Shown: one piece after another, positions 29,001 through 36,973 of the stretch
Position numbering within the stretch: position 1 is the stretch's first letter
Layout: each line of letters begins with the position of its first letter
Notes under the pieces: generated by a model
Databases searched by the model: none
What the model saw: the letters and a program-made list of their open reading frames with translations, nothing else
What the model was told of the DNA's origin: nothing
Assembly (NCBI GenBank): GCA_037903475.1
Contig: JBAJFG010000047.1
Span: 4,998,001-5,062,000, forward strand
DNA: 64,000 bases
Direction of reading: 5' to 3'
DNA from: Ancylostoma caninum
Lineage: Eukaryota > Nematoda > Chromadorea > Rhabditida > Ancylostomatidae
Position numbers and translations under genes: made by a program

Positions 29001-32000
29001 CCCTAGGATTATTTTTTATTCTTAATCAACGCAACTCAGGATATATTTCCATTTTGGTTGTGTACTCCATTTGCACCTAGAGGTTGGGGAGGCTTATTGT
29101 TGAAAAGTGCAATATATTCCCGCAAAATACTCGTGAATGATTCTGAGATGGGGAAAAGCTTCCAATGAGTTTCCTCTTTTTCTTTGAATACTGGCTAAAA
29201 GTGGCTGTTCGAGGGGCTATTTGTCGTTAAGGGAGACCTTTTCCAGTGAACTGCGTAAATGAGCCATTGAGGCTGGGCTCTATTGGCCTCATTTTCGTTT
29301 TCGAGGTATACTAATGCAGCTCTATGAGGGCTATACTGAGAATTGAGTATTACCAGGAAAATAAGTTGACTGTTTAGTTACTGCCACCGACTAATTCGAA
29401 ATCTGCTCACAATGTTGCTGATGTGAGTCTGAGATCGAAGGATACAGATCCAGAGATGAGCGCGAGAGTTAGCATTACGACAAGGTGCAGCTTTGATTAA
29501 TTAGCCTTTGCACCTTTGATTTTTGCTCTTTTCCTATTCTTTACGCACAAAATTGTTGTTTTTTTTTTAGTGTGACCCTGAATCGAGAGCTGCAATTAAT
29601 CGCTGGAGAATTTATGGAACACCAAGTGCAATCCGACTCTCATCTGTCTTACCTGTGCCAATGCGCTGCATTGAATCGAGGTGGTCTCACACCGACAACT
29701 ACCGTACATATAGCCACGCATAGGTGAGTTATTGCGTGTGCGGGTATTGATGGGCGTGGCCACTGTTCTACGATTGGTCCATTTATGTGGCTGTCTTTTC
29801 GGTTTGTGCCAACTCGTCCGCTATTCGTACGCAGTCTTTTTTTTCAATTTGTCGTGAAAAAAAGGATGGATGGGCCATATGGATGGGTAATGGCTGGTTT
29901 TCTCATGCTTGTTTTCATACTGTAACTGTTAGTTTTTTGTTGATACGGTACTTCACAGTATAATTTCGGTCTGAGTAATCCCCTTTCGTGATTCTTGGCA
30001 CGTACGAGTTTTTTGTTCGAATTTTGAAGACCGGTCGGAATTTTGCTTTTTTTCTTGGTGTTGGTAGTTATTTCAAGGCAACACTGTCCGGAATTCTTGT
30101 CGAGAGTGTTACAGGACTTGTCAATCACTCGCTCCGCCCCTGTCCATATTATTGGCTACTGTTGTGCAATGGGTAAATAAACAAATAATAGAAAATAAAC
30201 GCGAACAAATAAGCAACCAAGCGCTATTCTTTGCCAATTATTTACATCATTTGCTATTTACTGTTTATTTGGCTTTATCTATAGAGAGCAGAACTTTTCT
30301 ATTAGGTTGTCCGAAAAGTAATTAGACAAATTGGTATGGTAAGTTTTGAATGTCACATCTCGATCACTTGCGAAGATGGACCAACAGGAATTTACATGTT
30401 AGTGTACTACGTGGCAGAGGTCACCCCAGCGAACTTACCATAAAAGAAGCCGTACAGTAAAGAGAACCATTTATCAACTATGGATCTGAAGAAGGTCTAC
30501 CGAGCAAATCTACTTCTGCAGTACCGTAGCGGCCGTACAGCGGACGAGGCCTACCGGTTCCTGCTGGATTCCATGGGCGACCGAGCCCGCTCTTGAGGTT
30601 TTATTGAAAATTCCTAAAAAAGGTATTTTTTTTTTCAAAAATGGAGCAACGTGCATTGACGGGCTCAAATCCGTGTACACACTATCACTGTAAAAATGAC
30701 AAAAGATCAAAAATCTAGCAACGCTATGTATTATTTCAGTGTTGTTGACACCAGGGACGGTGCCAAGTATACGGTACAGGTGGTGCATTCTGCGGCATTG
30801 TTACTGTCGATGATTTTGGTGTACGGTAGAGAGCATCGGTTGCTTGCCATGGCTCATTTGATCGGCGCTGACTCATTGCCGAGCAGAGACCAGCTCGACA
30901 GTAATTTGGTGAGGGGTGCTTTGCGGTTACGGTGGCGGTTACAGTGTGCTGTGCTGAACGTACCGTATTTTTCCAGCAATTTCTGCCACATCTATCTAAT
31001 GCTGATGAAAGAGCATTTGTGATAGTGAATAGAGACGGTGACTATGCCATTGTTAAGGGGCGATGGACAGGTTTTTCGAGGAAGCAGGTCAGATTTTGCC
31101 ACGTTTTGGTTACGGTATTGTTGTGTGATACTGTAGCTCTTGAACATATTTTTAGCCTGCGACAAAGGGTCAAAAGGCGAAACCAGGCTCGGCTGGACGA
31201 CTTCTTGTGGACGCTTTCAATTTGTTGAAGAATACAGTACAAAAGATAGAAGTCCCTTCACCGGAGGGATCAACGTTGTTTGTTATAGGAGGTAAGAAAA
31301 TTTCCGCTATATCGAAATTTTTGCTCTTTCTTTTTCCTCAGGGTTTACAGGGGTTTATCGCTTCGATGTTGATTCCAAAAAAAGTTGACCTTTGACTTTG
31401 TTTCCACTGAAGTCCTTATACCTCATTGTTAGTAGACAAAGGTGCGTCATTGTACATCTGGAAACGAGACAGCGTGGCACCACCCACGCGTCGCGGCAGA
31501 CCAGAAGGGCGTTAAGGTTCTCGAGCGTGACTCGGGACTGCTGCAGTGCTAGTCTTTTCCGGTTTTTTTCATTTTCGCTGATTCCTTCAAGGCTCTATAT
31601 TGAACTAGCAGCAATCACGACTGCGCCCGAGAAACGGAGAGTCCGTATGGCTTGACGCGACGCGTTGTTGGTGCGACGCGGCCCCGTTTTTAGGCACACA
31701 ATAACGGTTGATGTCGTCTATATATTGGCACGACTGATCAGTAGTTCAGAAATCATTTTGAATCAGTTAATCTGTCATCAATTGCTTTGAGTTCGGAATT
31801 ACTTGGCTGTATAGTGTGGCGTTAACGCGCAAATTTTTCTGTAGGCCTGCTCATCCTAGTCTTGTTAATATGCGTACTCAGGCCGTCCTTCACCATTTTC
31901 TTCCCTCTCTGCATATGTAAATCACGTCCAGAGCTCCAAAATGCATTTTTTTGCAAGGACACAGAGGGGGGGGGGGGGGACAAATGCTGTGGGTGTGCTG

Positions 32001-34179
32001 TCTGGGCGCAACTAATCACGGCCTGACCTTTTATAGGCTCTCTTCGTTTGAAGAGTTTTGGCAAGAACTCAGGTTCTCAGCTACGGAAAATCATCTGATG
32101 AAGCTCTCAAAGTAGCAAGAACGTTAGCGAAGATTCAGATGACTTCATTAGTCCTAGAATATTTGTTCTTCCAGATGCTCAAGCTCGCCTGCCTGGCAAA
32201 CGAATCGAATGTCGATCGACGAACACCGCTGAACAGATAGCATCTGTGTTCTGCGTGTCCACCCTGTTTGTGTTGTGCAATCCAGATAAGGTATGTATGG
32301 TTGCTGCATAGTTAAACTTTTTACGTTATTTTTTCGTCTACGTTTTTCTCCTAGTTACTGTTCTCTCCAACCTTCTTTTTTCTCCTAAAGTTTCCTCGGA
32401 ATTTTTCGTGCCAGCTTGCACTCTGTCTCTTCCTTTTTTGCTATTTTCTCTCTAAGAATAAGGTTGATCCCCTGAACTATTACGAGGCGTGGAGAAAACT
32501 TGTGCTGCTTCTACAACCTTTATTTTAATTTGCTAACCTTGCGTTTCTATAACCTCCTCTCGTTTATCCCGTTTTTTTCTAACATTTCATGCCAATGCTC
32601 TACCCCCAATTATCAAGAGAAGTTCCGTGTGAAGACTTCAGCAAAGCTGCTTACTTACCTGCTGCACGTAAACACCCCTGTTGTTAATAGCGGAGAAGTG
32701 CCAAGGATAATGGATGAGAAGCTTTTGACAAGTCTGGCAAGTGACAAGTGACAGTGGTTGCGCTTGCGACGGGTCCCGCCAGGAATTTGACGGGAGCTTT
32801 TTTTTTGAATTAACGGAATTAGTCCTATTTTATGACACCTAAGGGAACGGGAATTGATTCTGGAAATTGCAAAATTTTCACCAATCTGCTCTGGAATCAA
32901 TGAAAAAGAATCTAGAATTAGTTTCAGCACTAGAGTGCTAGTGACACCATTGCGAATCGGCTCGAGACTACCTAAGGTACCATACAGGCTTTGGCACGGG
33001 GCATTCAAAAGACCATATTTGCTCATTTCACACAAAATATGAAAAAAAATTACCGTAATTTTTAGTATACTGTTCCAGATCCGCTCACGCAACGACAGTA
33101 CGTCCGTTGGGCATCAGGCTCACAAATGGCCATTGACACTGGCTTGTGGTTACGGCAGACAGTTGCCATCGAATCGGGTTCTACAATCACAAGATGCTGA
33201 AGGTATATGGCCTCACTGCCTTATCTGTCGGAGCTTCCGCAGCACTATATTTTCACGATCACTCCATACCTGTGGGGCTGCGAGAAGAACTGTAATGTTG
33301 TCGATTAGTAGTGTGTTTTGAGGCATATTTTTCTATTCAATCTTCTGGTAGACATCATAAAACCTTATGAGGATTTGGCAGAATTCTCTATGATGCCTAA
33401 TAGGTTTTTGTTATTTTGACGAGTGCGGTCCTACCGCAGCACTTTCGCGAGTCCATCCCAAATACGGCTAATTCCTGTTGGTGCCTTTTTAAAATGCCAA
33501 AATAATCTTTTCTTCAATCTGGAAGAGTTGGCTTCATTTCACGCCTAAGACTAATGTTTTTGAATTGGCATGCGAGAACTGGTCCCCATCCTTGTAAGTT
33601 TTGTTTTCATTGCTATTTCCTGATGTTTCTGCCTCGAAATATAGAGGTAGAGTATTCTCCATATATGTGTAGATCACTGGGATGAATGGACCAGTGGTGG
33701 AGCATGAAAATGTTATAGATAGAGATACTTACGTGATTGGGGACCAGTTCTCGCGAAGTTTTCTCTGGTGCTATGCTATTCCTGAGAGGCAAAGGATTTT
33801 AGAAGTGGTTGACTCTACAGTGTCCTAAAATCAGACGTTCCCCCTTAAGGTTCCATAGCTTATCCTGTTGGGAAGCCAGATGGGTAAAATTACTATAATC
33901 TTACTGTACTAACTGTGTTCTATCTAATTATTTTTTTTTCTGCCGTATTAAGCCTTACCTTTCGTCCTTAGGTGGAAGTGGGCGTGGCTTCACAGGAAAT
34001 CCCATCTAAGGCAACAACAAGTTTCAGGTCTAGAACTGGCGCCGTTGATGATGGCGATGTGCGGTCCGAGCGGATGCGATGGTGCAGCATGCGGAGCTTG
34101 CGGCGCCTGCGGTGCGTGTGGTGCGTGCGGCGGCTGCGGAGGTTGCGGAGGATGCGGCGGCTGCGGTGGATGCGGATAG
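1977..34179 (+). CDS. glycine-rich domain protein (DUF1399/GRDP family), 18-exon gene
   Basis: Eighteen exons follow on the + strand: 1977-2078, 6035-6145, 6246-6335, 15581-15648, 17004-17154, 21876-22019, 23357-23535, 25719-25841, 25928-25991, 26088-26183, 26245-26334, 29571-29723, 30740-30908, 30977-31087, 31156-31291, 32139-32290, 33079-33202 and 34028-34179. All junctions match in phase except 26334 to 29571. The product is about 740 residues, near the size of plant GRDP1/2. The N-terminal half has the paired modules of this family, with LDVHWVWHTHMLSPLHY and FDIVWHTHQVHP, followed by FWRRGCMFRG, a C2-like beta-rich middle and a Cys/Gly repeat tail. Plant members act in development and stress; the nematode role is not known to me. 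No signal peptide is visible, so a cytosolic protein is likely. The introns total about 30 kb and carry many transposons. Family assignment is strong, and individual exon edges are good but not experimentally supported. Confidence 0.85.
2079..6034 (+). other. GRDP intron 1 (about 4 kb), no gene recognised
   Basis: AT-rich intronic DNA with a perfect short hairpin near 4223-4269. The open stretch at 5762-5956 (VENQVSLPLEGVVEKALRAC) has no acceptor or donor that fits, and exon 1 joins exon 2 in phase without it. Confidence 0.55.
4223..4269. repeat. short hairpin
   Basis: GAGCTCTGTGATTTGTCG at 4223-4240 is matched by CGACCAATCACAGAGCTC at 4252-4269, with an 11-base loop. It lies inside intron 1 of the GRDP gene. 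Confidence 0.7.
6035..6145 (+). CDS. GRDP gene exon 2
   Basis: Follows a TTTTTCCAG acceptor and encodes REANFLRMIDR, then an AIRRYETCWLPMQ segment. This matches the family pattern in which a Y-x-x-C-W-L-P motif precedes the proline and W-H-x-H motif. Phase 0 at both ends. Confidence 0.9.
6246..6335 (+). CDS. GRDP gene exon 3, first W-H-T-H module
   Basis: Encodes PPLDVHWVWHTHMLSPLHYQ, the hallmark first DUF1399 motif. It is separated from exon 2 by a 100-bp intron; phase 0 at both ends. Confidence 0.95.
8143..8647. repeat. cluster of four GCGAGAACTGGTCCCC motifs
   Basis: Copies lie at 8143-8160 (+, one change), 8283-8297 (+), 8468-8484 (-) and 8631-8647 (+, one change). The same 15-17 bp sequence recurs at ten other places in the window. 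Spacing of 140-190 bp suggests decayed foldback or MITE ends. Confidence 0.6.
10265..10336 (+). tRNA. tRNA-Gly(UCC)
   Basis: A 72-nt sequence folds as a standard cloverleaf. The acceptor stem GCGTTCG pairs with CGAACGC, the anticodon stem GATGC pairs with GCATT, the anticodon loop CTTCCAA gives UCC (Gly, GGA codons), and the T-stem GGGGG/CCCCC encloses TTCGATT. No CCA is encoded. It lies within GRDP intron 3 on the sense strand. The 3' flank GATAGTTT and part of the 5' flank are shared with the copies near 52 kb, so they are segmental duplicates. Confidence 0.95.
10373..10653. mobile_element. hAT-type MITE, complete, with 8-bp target duplication
   Basis: Terminal inverted repeats CAGTGGCGGACGCAG and CTGCGTCCGCCACTG bound a 281-bp element with an AT-rich core and G/C runs. 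It is flanked by a perfect 8-bp duplication, TTTACCAG (10365-10372 and 10654-10661). CAGNG termini and an 8-bp duplication are diagnostic of hAT-derived elements. It has no coding capacity. A near-identical copy lies in reverse orientation at 46195-46477. Confidence 0.92.
10698..10970. mobile_element. diverged hAT-type MITE, right end eroded
   Basis: Begins CTGTGGCGGACGC and follows the 10373 element closely in order (G run, TGCGTGGGAA, GGGGACCC, AT-rich core, CCCATTCTCG, G run), with many substitutions. The right terminal repeat is missing. It lies only 45 bp from the intact copy and looks like an older insertion of the same family. Confidence 0.7.
12340..12535. repeat. large hairpin (foldback) element
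   Basis: A left arm at about 12340-12421, containing AAGTGGCATCCTTCGTTTTC, is complementary over about 80 bp to a right arm at about 12455-12535 containing GAAAACGAAAGATGCCACTT. The short loop itself contains two TTTGACCATT units. Single copy in this window. Confidence 0.8.
14006..14435. repeat. five dispersed CTGCGGTCCTTCCG motifs
   Basis: The 14-mer occurs at 14006-14019 (-), 14048-14061 (+), 14092-14105 (+), 14381-14394 (+) and 14422-14435 (+, one change). It is clustered within 430 bp and not seen elsewhere in the window. The first and second copies form an inverted pair. Confidence 0.75.
15581..15648 (+). CDS. GRDP gene exon 4
   Basis: After TTGATTACAG it encodes DCEKLCGKVIDHKLLSSDEI, matching the family segment just after the first W-H-x-H motif (a D-C-E-x-L-x-G-K/R pattern). 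Enters in phase 0 and leaves in phase 2. Confidence 0.9.
15736..16990 (+). mobile_element. 5'-truncated CR1-like LINE (reverse transcriptase relic)
   Basis: The frame at 15736-16071 reads SSGVPQGGVLSPVLFALYTA and then QFADDIKIYN, which are the RT motifs V-P-Q-G and F-A-D-D. TGA at 16069-16071 stands where Trp is expected, and the product resumes in another frame at 16167-16784 (ILKELYLKDKYVLLKAYRSY, then LESRRRVRDVCTVYEIL), typical of the C-terminus of CR1-type ORF2. The 3' end runs into a TAA-rich tail near 16960-16990. It is broken by at least one stop and one frameshift and lacks the endonuclease part, so it cannot be active. It sits in GRDP intron 4 in sense orientation. Confidence 0.85.
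17004..17154 (+). CDS. GRDP gene exon 5
   Basis: Starts after ATATTAAAG and completes Arg from the split codon. It encodes YESSVRAWDTYCSPEPYDF and then CGYDIAAAVQRQRNFNYQ. The W-x-x-x-Y-P/S-x-E-P-Y-x-F and Y-D-I/L-x-x-A-x-x-R-Q patterns are typical of the linker and second DUF1399 module. Phase 2 in, phase 0 out. Confidence 0.93.
17155..21875 (+). other. GRDP intron 5 (about 4.7 kb), repeats only
   Basis: Long ORFs at 17359-17730 and 18544-18942 lack family likeness and are not needed for phase. The intron holds two GAGAACTGGTCCC motifs (21042-21058 and 21371-21384) and, near 18981-19020, a GCGTCAGTCGCGCGTCAGAC segment that recurs inverted at 24196-24240. Confidence 0.5.
21876..22019 (+). 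CDS. GRDP gene exon 6, second W-H-T-H module
   Basis: Encodes ISLPHYTSTKFLTEAVKRYI and ends YDFDIVWHTHQ. This is the second histidine/tryptophan motif of the family, completed as VHP by exon 7. Phase 0 at both ends. Confidence 0.95.
22794..23027 (+). CDS. possible small secreted-peptide ORF inside GRDP intron 6 (doubtful)
   Basis: An unspliced 77-codon ORF opens MNNFFWLVVASLSLSCFFSR, which looks like a signal peptide, and continues into a GC-rich Ala/Arg/Gly segment and a stop. It lies in sense orientation inside GRDP intron 6. I recognise no family. The GC-rich patch near 22911-22950 is unlike the surrounding AT-rich intron, which is the only other hint of function. It may be chance. Confidence 0.2.
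   Translation: MNNFFWLVVASLSLSCFFSRAVEIRHFINNIPCFNNAESAAAAGARGPRHPQRHFAGLGYYRRTFPDAVENTRELGE
23357..23535 (+). CDS. GRDP gene exon 7
   Basis: Continues VWHTHQ with VHPHSYLRDCTAIFGSLLKH, then LTKKLWATHFEEPFWRRGCM. It matches the family's conserved D-D-T-V-x-D-R and W-x-x-x-F stretch that leads into the G-C-M-Y/F-R-G motif. Phase 0 in, phase 2 out. Confidence 0.95.
25719..25841 (+). CDS. GRDP gene exon 8
   Basis: Completes the Arg codon and continues GHNAPAFLGFETQDLSNIAY, so that the spliced product reads GCMFRGHNAP, the family's junction between the DUF1399 modules and the C2-like part. Phase 2 at both ends. The acceptor is CTGTTCAG. Confidence 0.9.
25928..25991 (+). CDS. GRDP gene exon 9
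   Basis: A small exon after TTTCCAG that encodes LKLSYGNKKVTTFNADLSQK, a beta-strand-rich piece of the C2-like region. Phase 2 in, phase 0 out. Confidence 0.85.
26034..26096 (+). repeat. tandem duplication carrying two splice acceptors
   Basis: TACCGTAACCATAAATTTCA and onward (26034-26063, 30 bp) is followed directly by a 33-bp copy (26064-26096). Each unit contains ATTTCAG followed by GTAACCAAG. The duplication therefore creates two usable acceptors 33 bp apart, both in frame with exon 10. Confidence 0.85.
26088..26183 (+). CDS. GRDP gene exon 10 (alternative start at 26055)
   Basis: Using the downstream acceptor it encodes VTKSGFSLVWQPTDASTSAS and then IVKFPFERRAAK. Using the upstream acceptor at 26054 adds 11 codons (VTKYRNHSQFQ) without a stop or frame change. 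Phase 0 at both ends. Confidence 0.85.
26245..26334 (+). CDS. GRDP gene exon 11
   Basis: Encodes DLLVELEVFDKMFLQRKDMI and then RLVGKVSLDQ, the amphipathic strands of a C2-like fold. The donor CAG|GTGGGT gives phase 0, which does not fit exon 12 (it needs phase 2). A donor at 26381 would restore the frame because the ORF stays open; otherwise a short exon is missing. Confidence 0.85.
26516..28079. mobile_element. Tc1/mariner-type element, 1.56 kb, no intact transposase
   Basis: Perfectly matching ends CAGTGCGTTTCATAAGTATA (26516) and its complement (ending 28079) extend over more than 30 bp and are bounded by TA on both sides, the Tc1/mariner signature. A second, inner inverted pair with the same core (CGTTTCATAAGTATAGACGC) lies near 26684-26714 and 27874-27902. 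I could not read an intact transposase between them. It is inserted in GRDP intron 11. Confidence 0.88.
29571..29723 (+). CDS. GRDP gene exon 12
   Basis: After TTTTTTTTAG one base completes a codon. The exon then encodes VTLNRELQLIAGEFMEHQVQ and ends LTPTTTVHIATH, where AG plus T of exon 13 makes Ser. Cysteines in SYLCQCA are notable. Phase 2 at both ends. Confidence 0.8.
   Translation, partial: CDPESRAAINRWRIYGTPSAIRLSSVLPVPMRCIESRWSHTDNYRTYSHA
30302..30600 (+). mobile_element. mariner remnant: left end and transposase N-terminus
   Basis: TA followed by TTAGGTTGTCCGAAAAGTAA resembles the terminal repeat of mariner elements of the SETMAR/HSMAR type. Downstream, 30480-30596 reads MDLKKVYRANLLLQYRSGRT and then a DEAYRFLLDSMGD-like helix, similar to the transposase N-terminal helix-turn-helix, and ends at TGA. 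No right end is found before exon 13, so it is a truncated relic in GRDP intron 12. Confidence 0.7.
30740..30908 (+). CDS. GRDP gene exon 13
   Basis: Encodes VVDTRDGAKYTVQVVHSAAL and LLSMILVYGREHRLLAMAHL, a hydrophobic beta/alpha segment that resembles the family's C-terminal half. Phase 2 in, phase 0 out. The acceptor is TATTTCAG. Confidence 0.88.
30977..31087 (+). CDS. GRDP gene exon 14
   Basis: Encodes ADERAFVIVNRDGDYAIVKG and then RWTGFSRKQ. The V-I-V-x-x-D-x-D-Y-A-x-x-K-G-x-W-x-G motif is strongly conserved in GRDP proteins. Phase 0 at both ends. Confidence 0.93.
31156..31291 (+). CDS. GRDP gene exon 15
   Basis: Encodes GRLLVDAFNLLKNTVQKIEV and then PSPEGSTLFVIG. Phase 0 in, phase 1 out; the split codon joins exon 16 as Asp. 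Confidence 0.83.
32139..32290 (+). CDS. GRDP gene exon 16
   Basis: After AGATTCAG it reads DFISPRIFVLPDAQARLPGK and later IASVFCVSTLFVLCNPDK. The acceptor is weaker than others, but phase 1 in and phase 0 out fit both neighbours, and the two flanking frames contain stops. Confidence 0.78.
33079..33202 (+). CDS. GRDP gene exon 17
   Basis: Starts at CTGTTCCAG and encodes IRSRNDSTSVGHQAHKWPLT and then LACGYGRQLPSNRVLQSQDA. It is the only frame open across the exon. Phase 0 in, phase 1 out. Confidence 0.82.
33567..33757. mobile_element. foldback pair of GCGAGAACTGGTCCCC ends (possible MITE)
   Basis: GCGAGAACTGGTCCCC at 33572-33588 faces GGGGACCAGTTCTCGC at 33739-33754, about 180 bp apart, in GRDP intron 17. 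This is the cleanest inverted pair of the recurrent motif and fits a short MITE, though I see no clear target duplication. Confidence 0.55.
34028..34179 (+). CDS. GRDP gene last exon, Cys/Gly repeat tail
   Basis: After AAGTTTCAG the split Gly codon leads into LELAPLMMAMCGPSGCDGAA and about 30 residues of alternating CGA and CGG triplets (C-G-A-C-G-A then C-G-G-C-G-G), ending CGGCG and TAG. A Cys/Gly-rich tail following PLMMAM is the namesake glycine-rich domain of the family. About ten cysteines at three-residue spacing could bind metal; that is inference. Confidence 0.9.
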
Positions 34180-34618
34180 CACCAAGGTGACAGTTATAGT
34201 GCTCTAATCGCAATTGTTTGACCCATTCGCCCGAATAATGCCTACAGCGTTGTCTTCCACACGGAACTCCGATAATTCTTCTCTTCAAAATAACTTTGCA
34301 CTACTCGCACTTTCACTCACATGTATTTGATATGTATTGATCGGCGGTTCTCGTTTTTTTTTTCAAACTTTTCCTCAAATACACGCATTCCTAAAGCAAT
34401 CAAAATTCATGTATAAGTTGCTGTAGGAGTTGTCTATGTGATGTTTTAATTTATACACAACATTGCACTTCGAGTAGTTATTGATTTATTGATCGATCTT
34501 TTGCGAGTCTTGTCTGTTTTTCGGTGCTCTACAGAAGCAATCTGTTTTTTTTTTTGTAAATATACTAGTATTTTTTTGAAATTGTTTGTGATTCCTTAAA
34601 TATTTTTTTCGTGTGCCA

Positions 34619-34624
34619 AATAAA
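34619..34624 (+). other. candidate poly(A) signal of the GRDP gene
   Basis: AATAAA lies about 440 bp after the stop codon in an AT-rich 3' region. It is the first canonical hexamer in a plausible position; the 3' UTR length is inferred. Confidence 0.4.
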
Positions 34625-35759
34625 TTCTTTATTTGGTTGAAAAACTTTACTACAAATTTTTTAGTGCATGATAATTTTTCTGTTTTTTTTTTGTATGCTC
34701 TATTTCGTTTTGTGTGCAGTGATACTGTAGTTTTTTAGTTGTGCAGTGAGTGGTGTCGTGACCGTTGTGATGGTATGTTGTTCTAAACTGACAGCATGAG
34801 ATGTGCCTTTGGGGCTGAGTGACCTAACCGCAGGGGGATTTCCAGGTGGGTCATTCGCCTTTTTTTTCCTTTAGTGTGCGTCACATCAATCAATAACTAT
34901 TAAACGATTTGCGTATCTGTGCTCACCTCGCCGTGAGGTGGTCAATCTATGCTAGTTTTCTCTTCTCGAAAAATTCCATGTGAACCAACACAAATATGGC
35001 TTGATGCTCAATATATCACGCTGGTCAGAAGTTTGCACAGTTTTCTTAACCCGTAATTTTCTTGATTTTCTTTTCCTCCGCGGTTCTTGATCATTTTTTG
35101 AACATTTCATCTTTCGCATTCGAAATAGCTGCTAAATCCATGGATTGGTTGGGTACTTCTTGAAGTTTGCCACGGGAACACTTGTTGTTGTGACGCCACG
35201 CCCATTCTCCTTTACTGACTAGAGGTCTTAGATTTGTACTTTTTACGGCTACTTGTTGAGATGGCTACTCTATTTCGAAGGAATAAACTCGCGAACACCT
35301 CATTCAAACAATGCGAGCAGAAGAGGGAAGCGGGGGGGGGGCGGGAGGGTGGGTGTGTTCTCAGAATCCACCTGTCTATTGGAACCTTTGAGTTTGTATC
35401 AACTAACGAAAAAAATGTCTTTAATATAATGTCCTTAATACTACTGTCCTACTACTACATACTACTTACTACATGATACTGTAAGATTGTCTAGATCATG
35501 GATCACGTGCCCAAACTCTGCCTGCCTTTGACATTTATCCTCATCTCTAGTCAAAATGAGTCTTAGAGAATAGCTTTATCCTCTTCTCTTCAAGTTGTCT
35601 TATATAAGAAACTCCCATTCTCCCATAAAAATTACCCAAGCTAGAATGACGCTTTTGGCAGATTCCTGATTGCGTGACCGTCCCCAAAAAAGCGACTATA
35701 TGCGTTTCCTGGTCCAGTGGATAGGACTTGGGAGCGAATTTGCGCAAATGCACCCTCCC

Positions 35760-36500
35760 ACATCAGGATTTTTTGAGACCTTCCGATCAAAACGTGTTCC
35801 CCACTACTACTGATCAGAATGTTTATGTGATTCCGTGCAGAACTGCTGAAAAAGCCCAATTTGAGCCCTAGATCTTGGGGAGCTTATGGGCGGAGGCAAT
35901 GCAGAATTACAGGGTTTCCTCATCATGTGCTCCTTTGCTCATCACGCATGGAGCACAGTTTCTGTTCTGATAGGGAGTGGGCGAGGAACTTCTACCGAAA
36001 GTACGAGTTTCTCGAGAAGGTGCGCTCCCGAGAATGATTAATCCAAACAGTGCCTTGGCCCCTCCCCCCGATCCCGCCCACAGGTTCCTCAAGAACTGAG
36101 GCTCGAAAGCCGGTCTTTCGGCTGTGCTGCACGGAATCACATATACCATTGTGATCAGCACTGATTGCATGCAGAACTGCCTAGAAAAACCCGTTACTGA
36201 GCCCCAATTCTTGAGGAGCCTGTGGGCGGAGCGGGAGAGACAAGGCACTGCCTGAATAACTCACTCCCAGGAGCATACCTTCTGGGGAAATTCGTAGTTC
36301 TCATGAGAGTTCCTCATCTACTCCCTATTAGAATAGAAACTGTGCTGTATGCTTGTTGAGCAAAGGAATACGTGGGATGAAAACCCTGCAGTTTCGTATT
36401 GGCTCCGCCCATGGGGTCCTTAATAATTGGCGCTTGAAAACGAGTTTTCTCGGCAGTCTGCCACGGAGCGACATATACCATTGTGATCAGCAGCTACTGG
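35760..36500. repeat. repeat family with alternating inverted copies
   Basis: Four diverged copies share the order GTGGGCGGA, CTTGAGGAGC, AACCCGTT..TGAGCCC, GAACTGC and CATATACCATTGTGATCAGC, in alternating orientation (35800-35890, 36072-36155, 36157-36240, 36405-36490). A related inverted pair occurs at 59268-59640. It looks like a foldback transposable element family. Confidence 0.65.
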
Positions 36501-36770
36501 AGATTCTTTCCTCATGAGAATCTCAATGCAGTTTTGTGGTGGGACAGAGGTTTAAAGCACTTGTTTTCATTGTTTTGTTGCACAATTTATTGTCGCTTCC
36601 GTGTCACACAACCACACAAAGTCATATACATTTTATTATGTGAACAAATGCATAGACGAGGATAGATGTACATCCACCCAACCCAGTGACGAACTGATAT
36701 CGTTTCTATAGATTTCTAGAAAATTCTCAATGTTACGGGAAAATTACTTGTTTCTGGGTGTCATTCACTT

Positions 36771-36973
36771 CTACTGGTAGTAGCCGTCATAATGGTCTCC
36801 TCCGAGGATTTTGTGTAGATCATGGTGATCGTAACCATAGCCGTAAGGCTTATCGTACTTATCGTATCCGTAGTAGTCGTCGTGATGTGGGTGATGTGGC
36901 TCGTAGTAATAGTGGTATGGTTGATGGTAATAGTGTGGTTTGTGGTGATGATCTACTTTGTGGTGGTAGTAGT
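36771..36973 (-). CDS. His/Tyr peptide gene exon 4 (last)
   Basis: 203 nt from a TTTCAG acceptor to TAG. It encodes the long His/Tyr-rich C-terminal part with blocks HHPHHDDYYGYDKYDKPYGY and GYDHHDLHKIL. Confidence 0.87.

Larger units (their letters stand above)
34180..36770. other. intergenic region between GRDP and the His/Tyr peptide gene
   Basis: No gene recognised. It contains the 3' UTR of GRDP, a G-rich tract near 35333-35348 and a complex repeat at about 35760-36500 built from alternating-orientation copies of one family. Confidence 0.6.

Noticed and set aside
29040..29056. 17-nt microexon that would fix the GRDP phase break
   Set aside because: Length and phase fit, but a 17-nt exon reading DIFPF cannot be supported from sequence alone; a donor at 26381 is an equal alternative.
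33968..34288. 106-codon minus-strand Arg/His-rich ORF
   Set aside because: Shadow of the Cys/Gly-coding last exon on the other strand.
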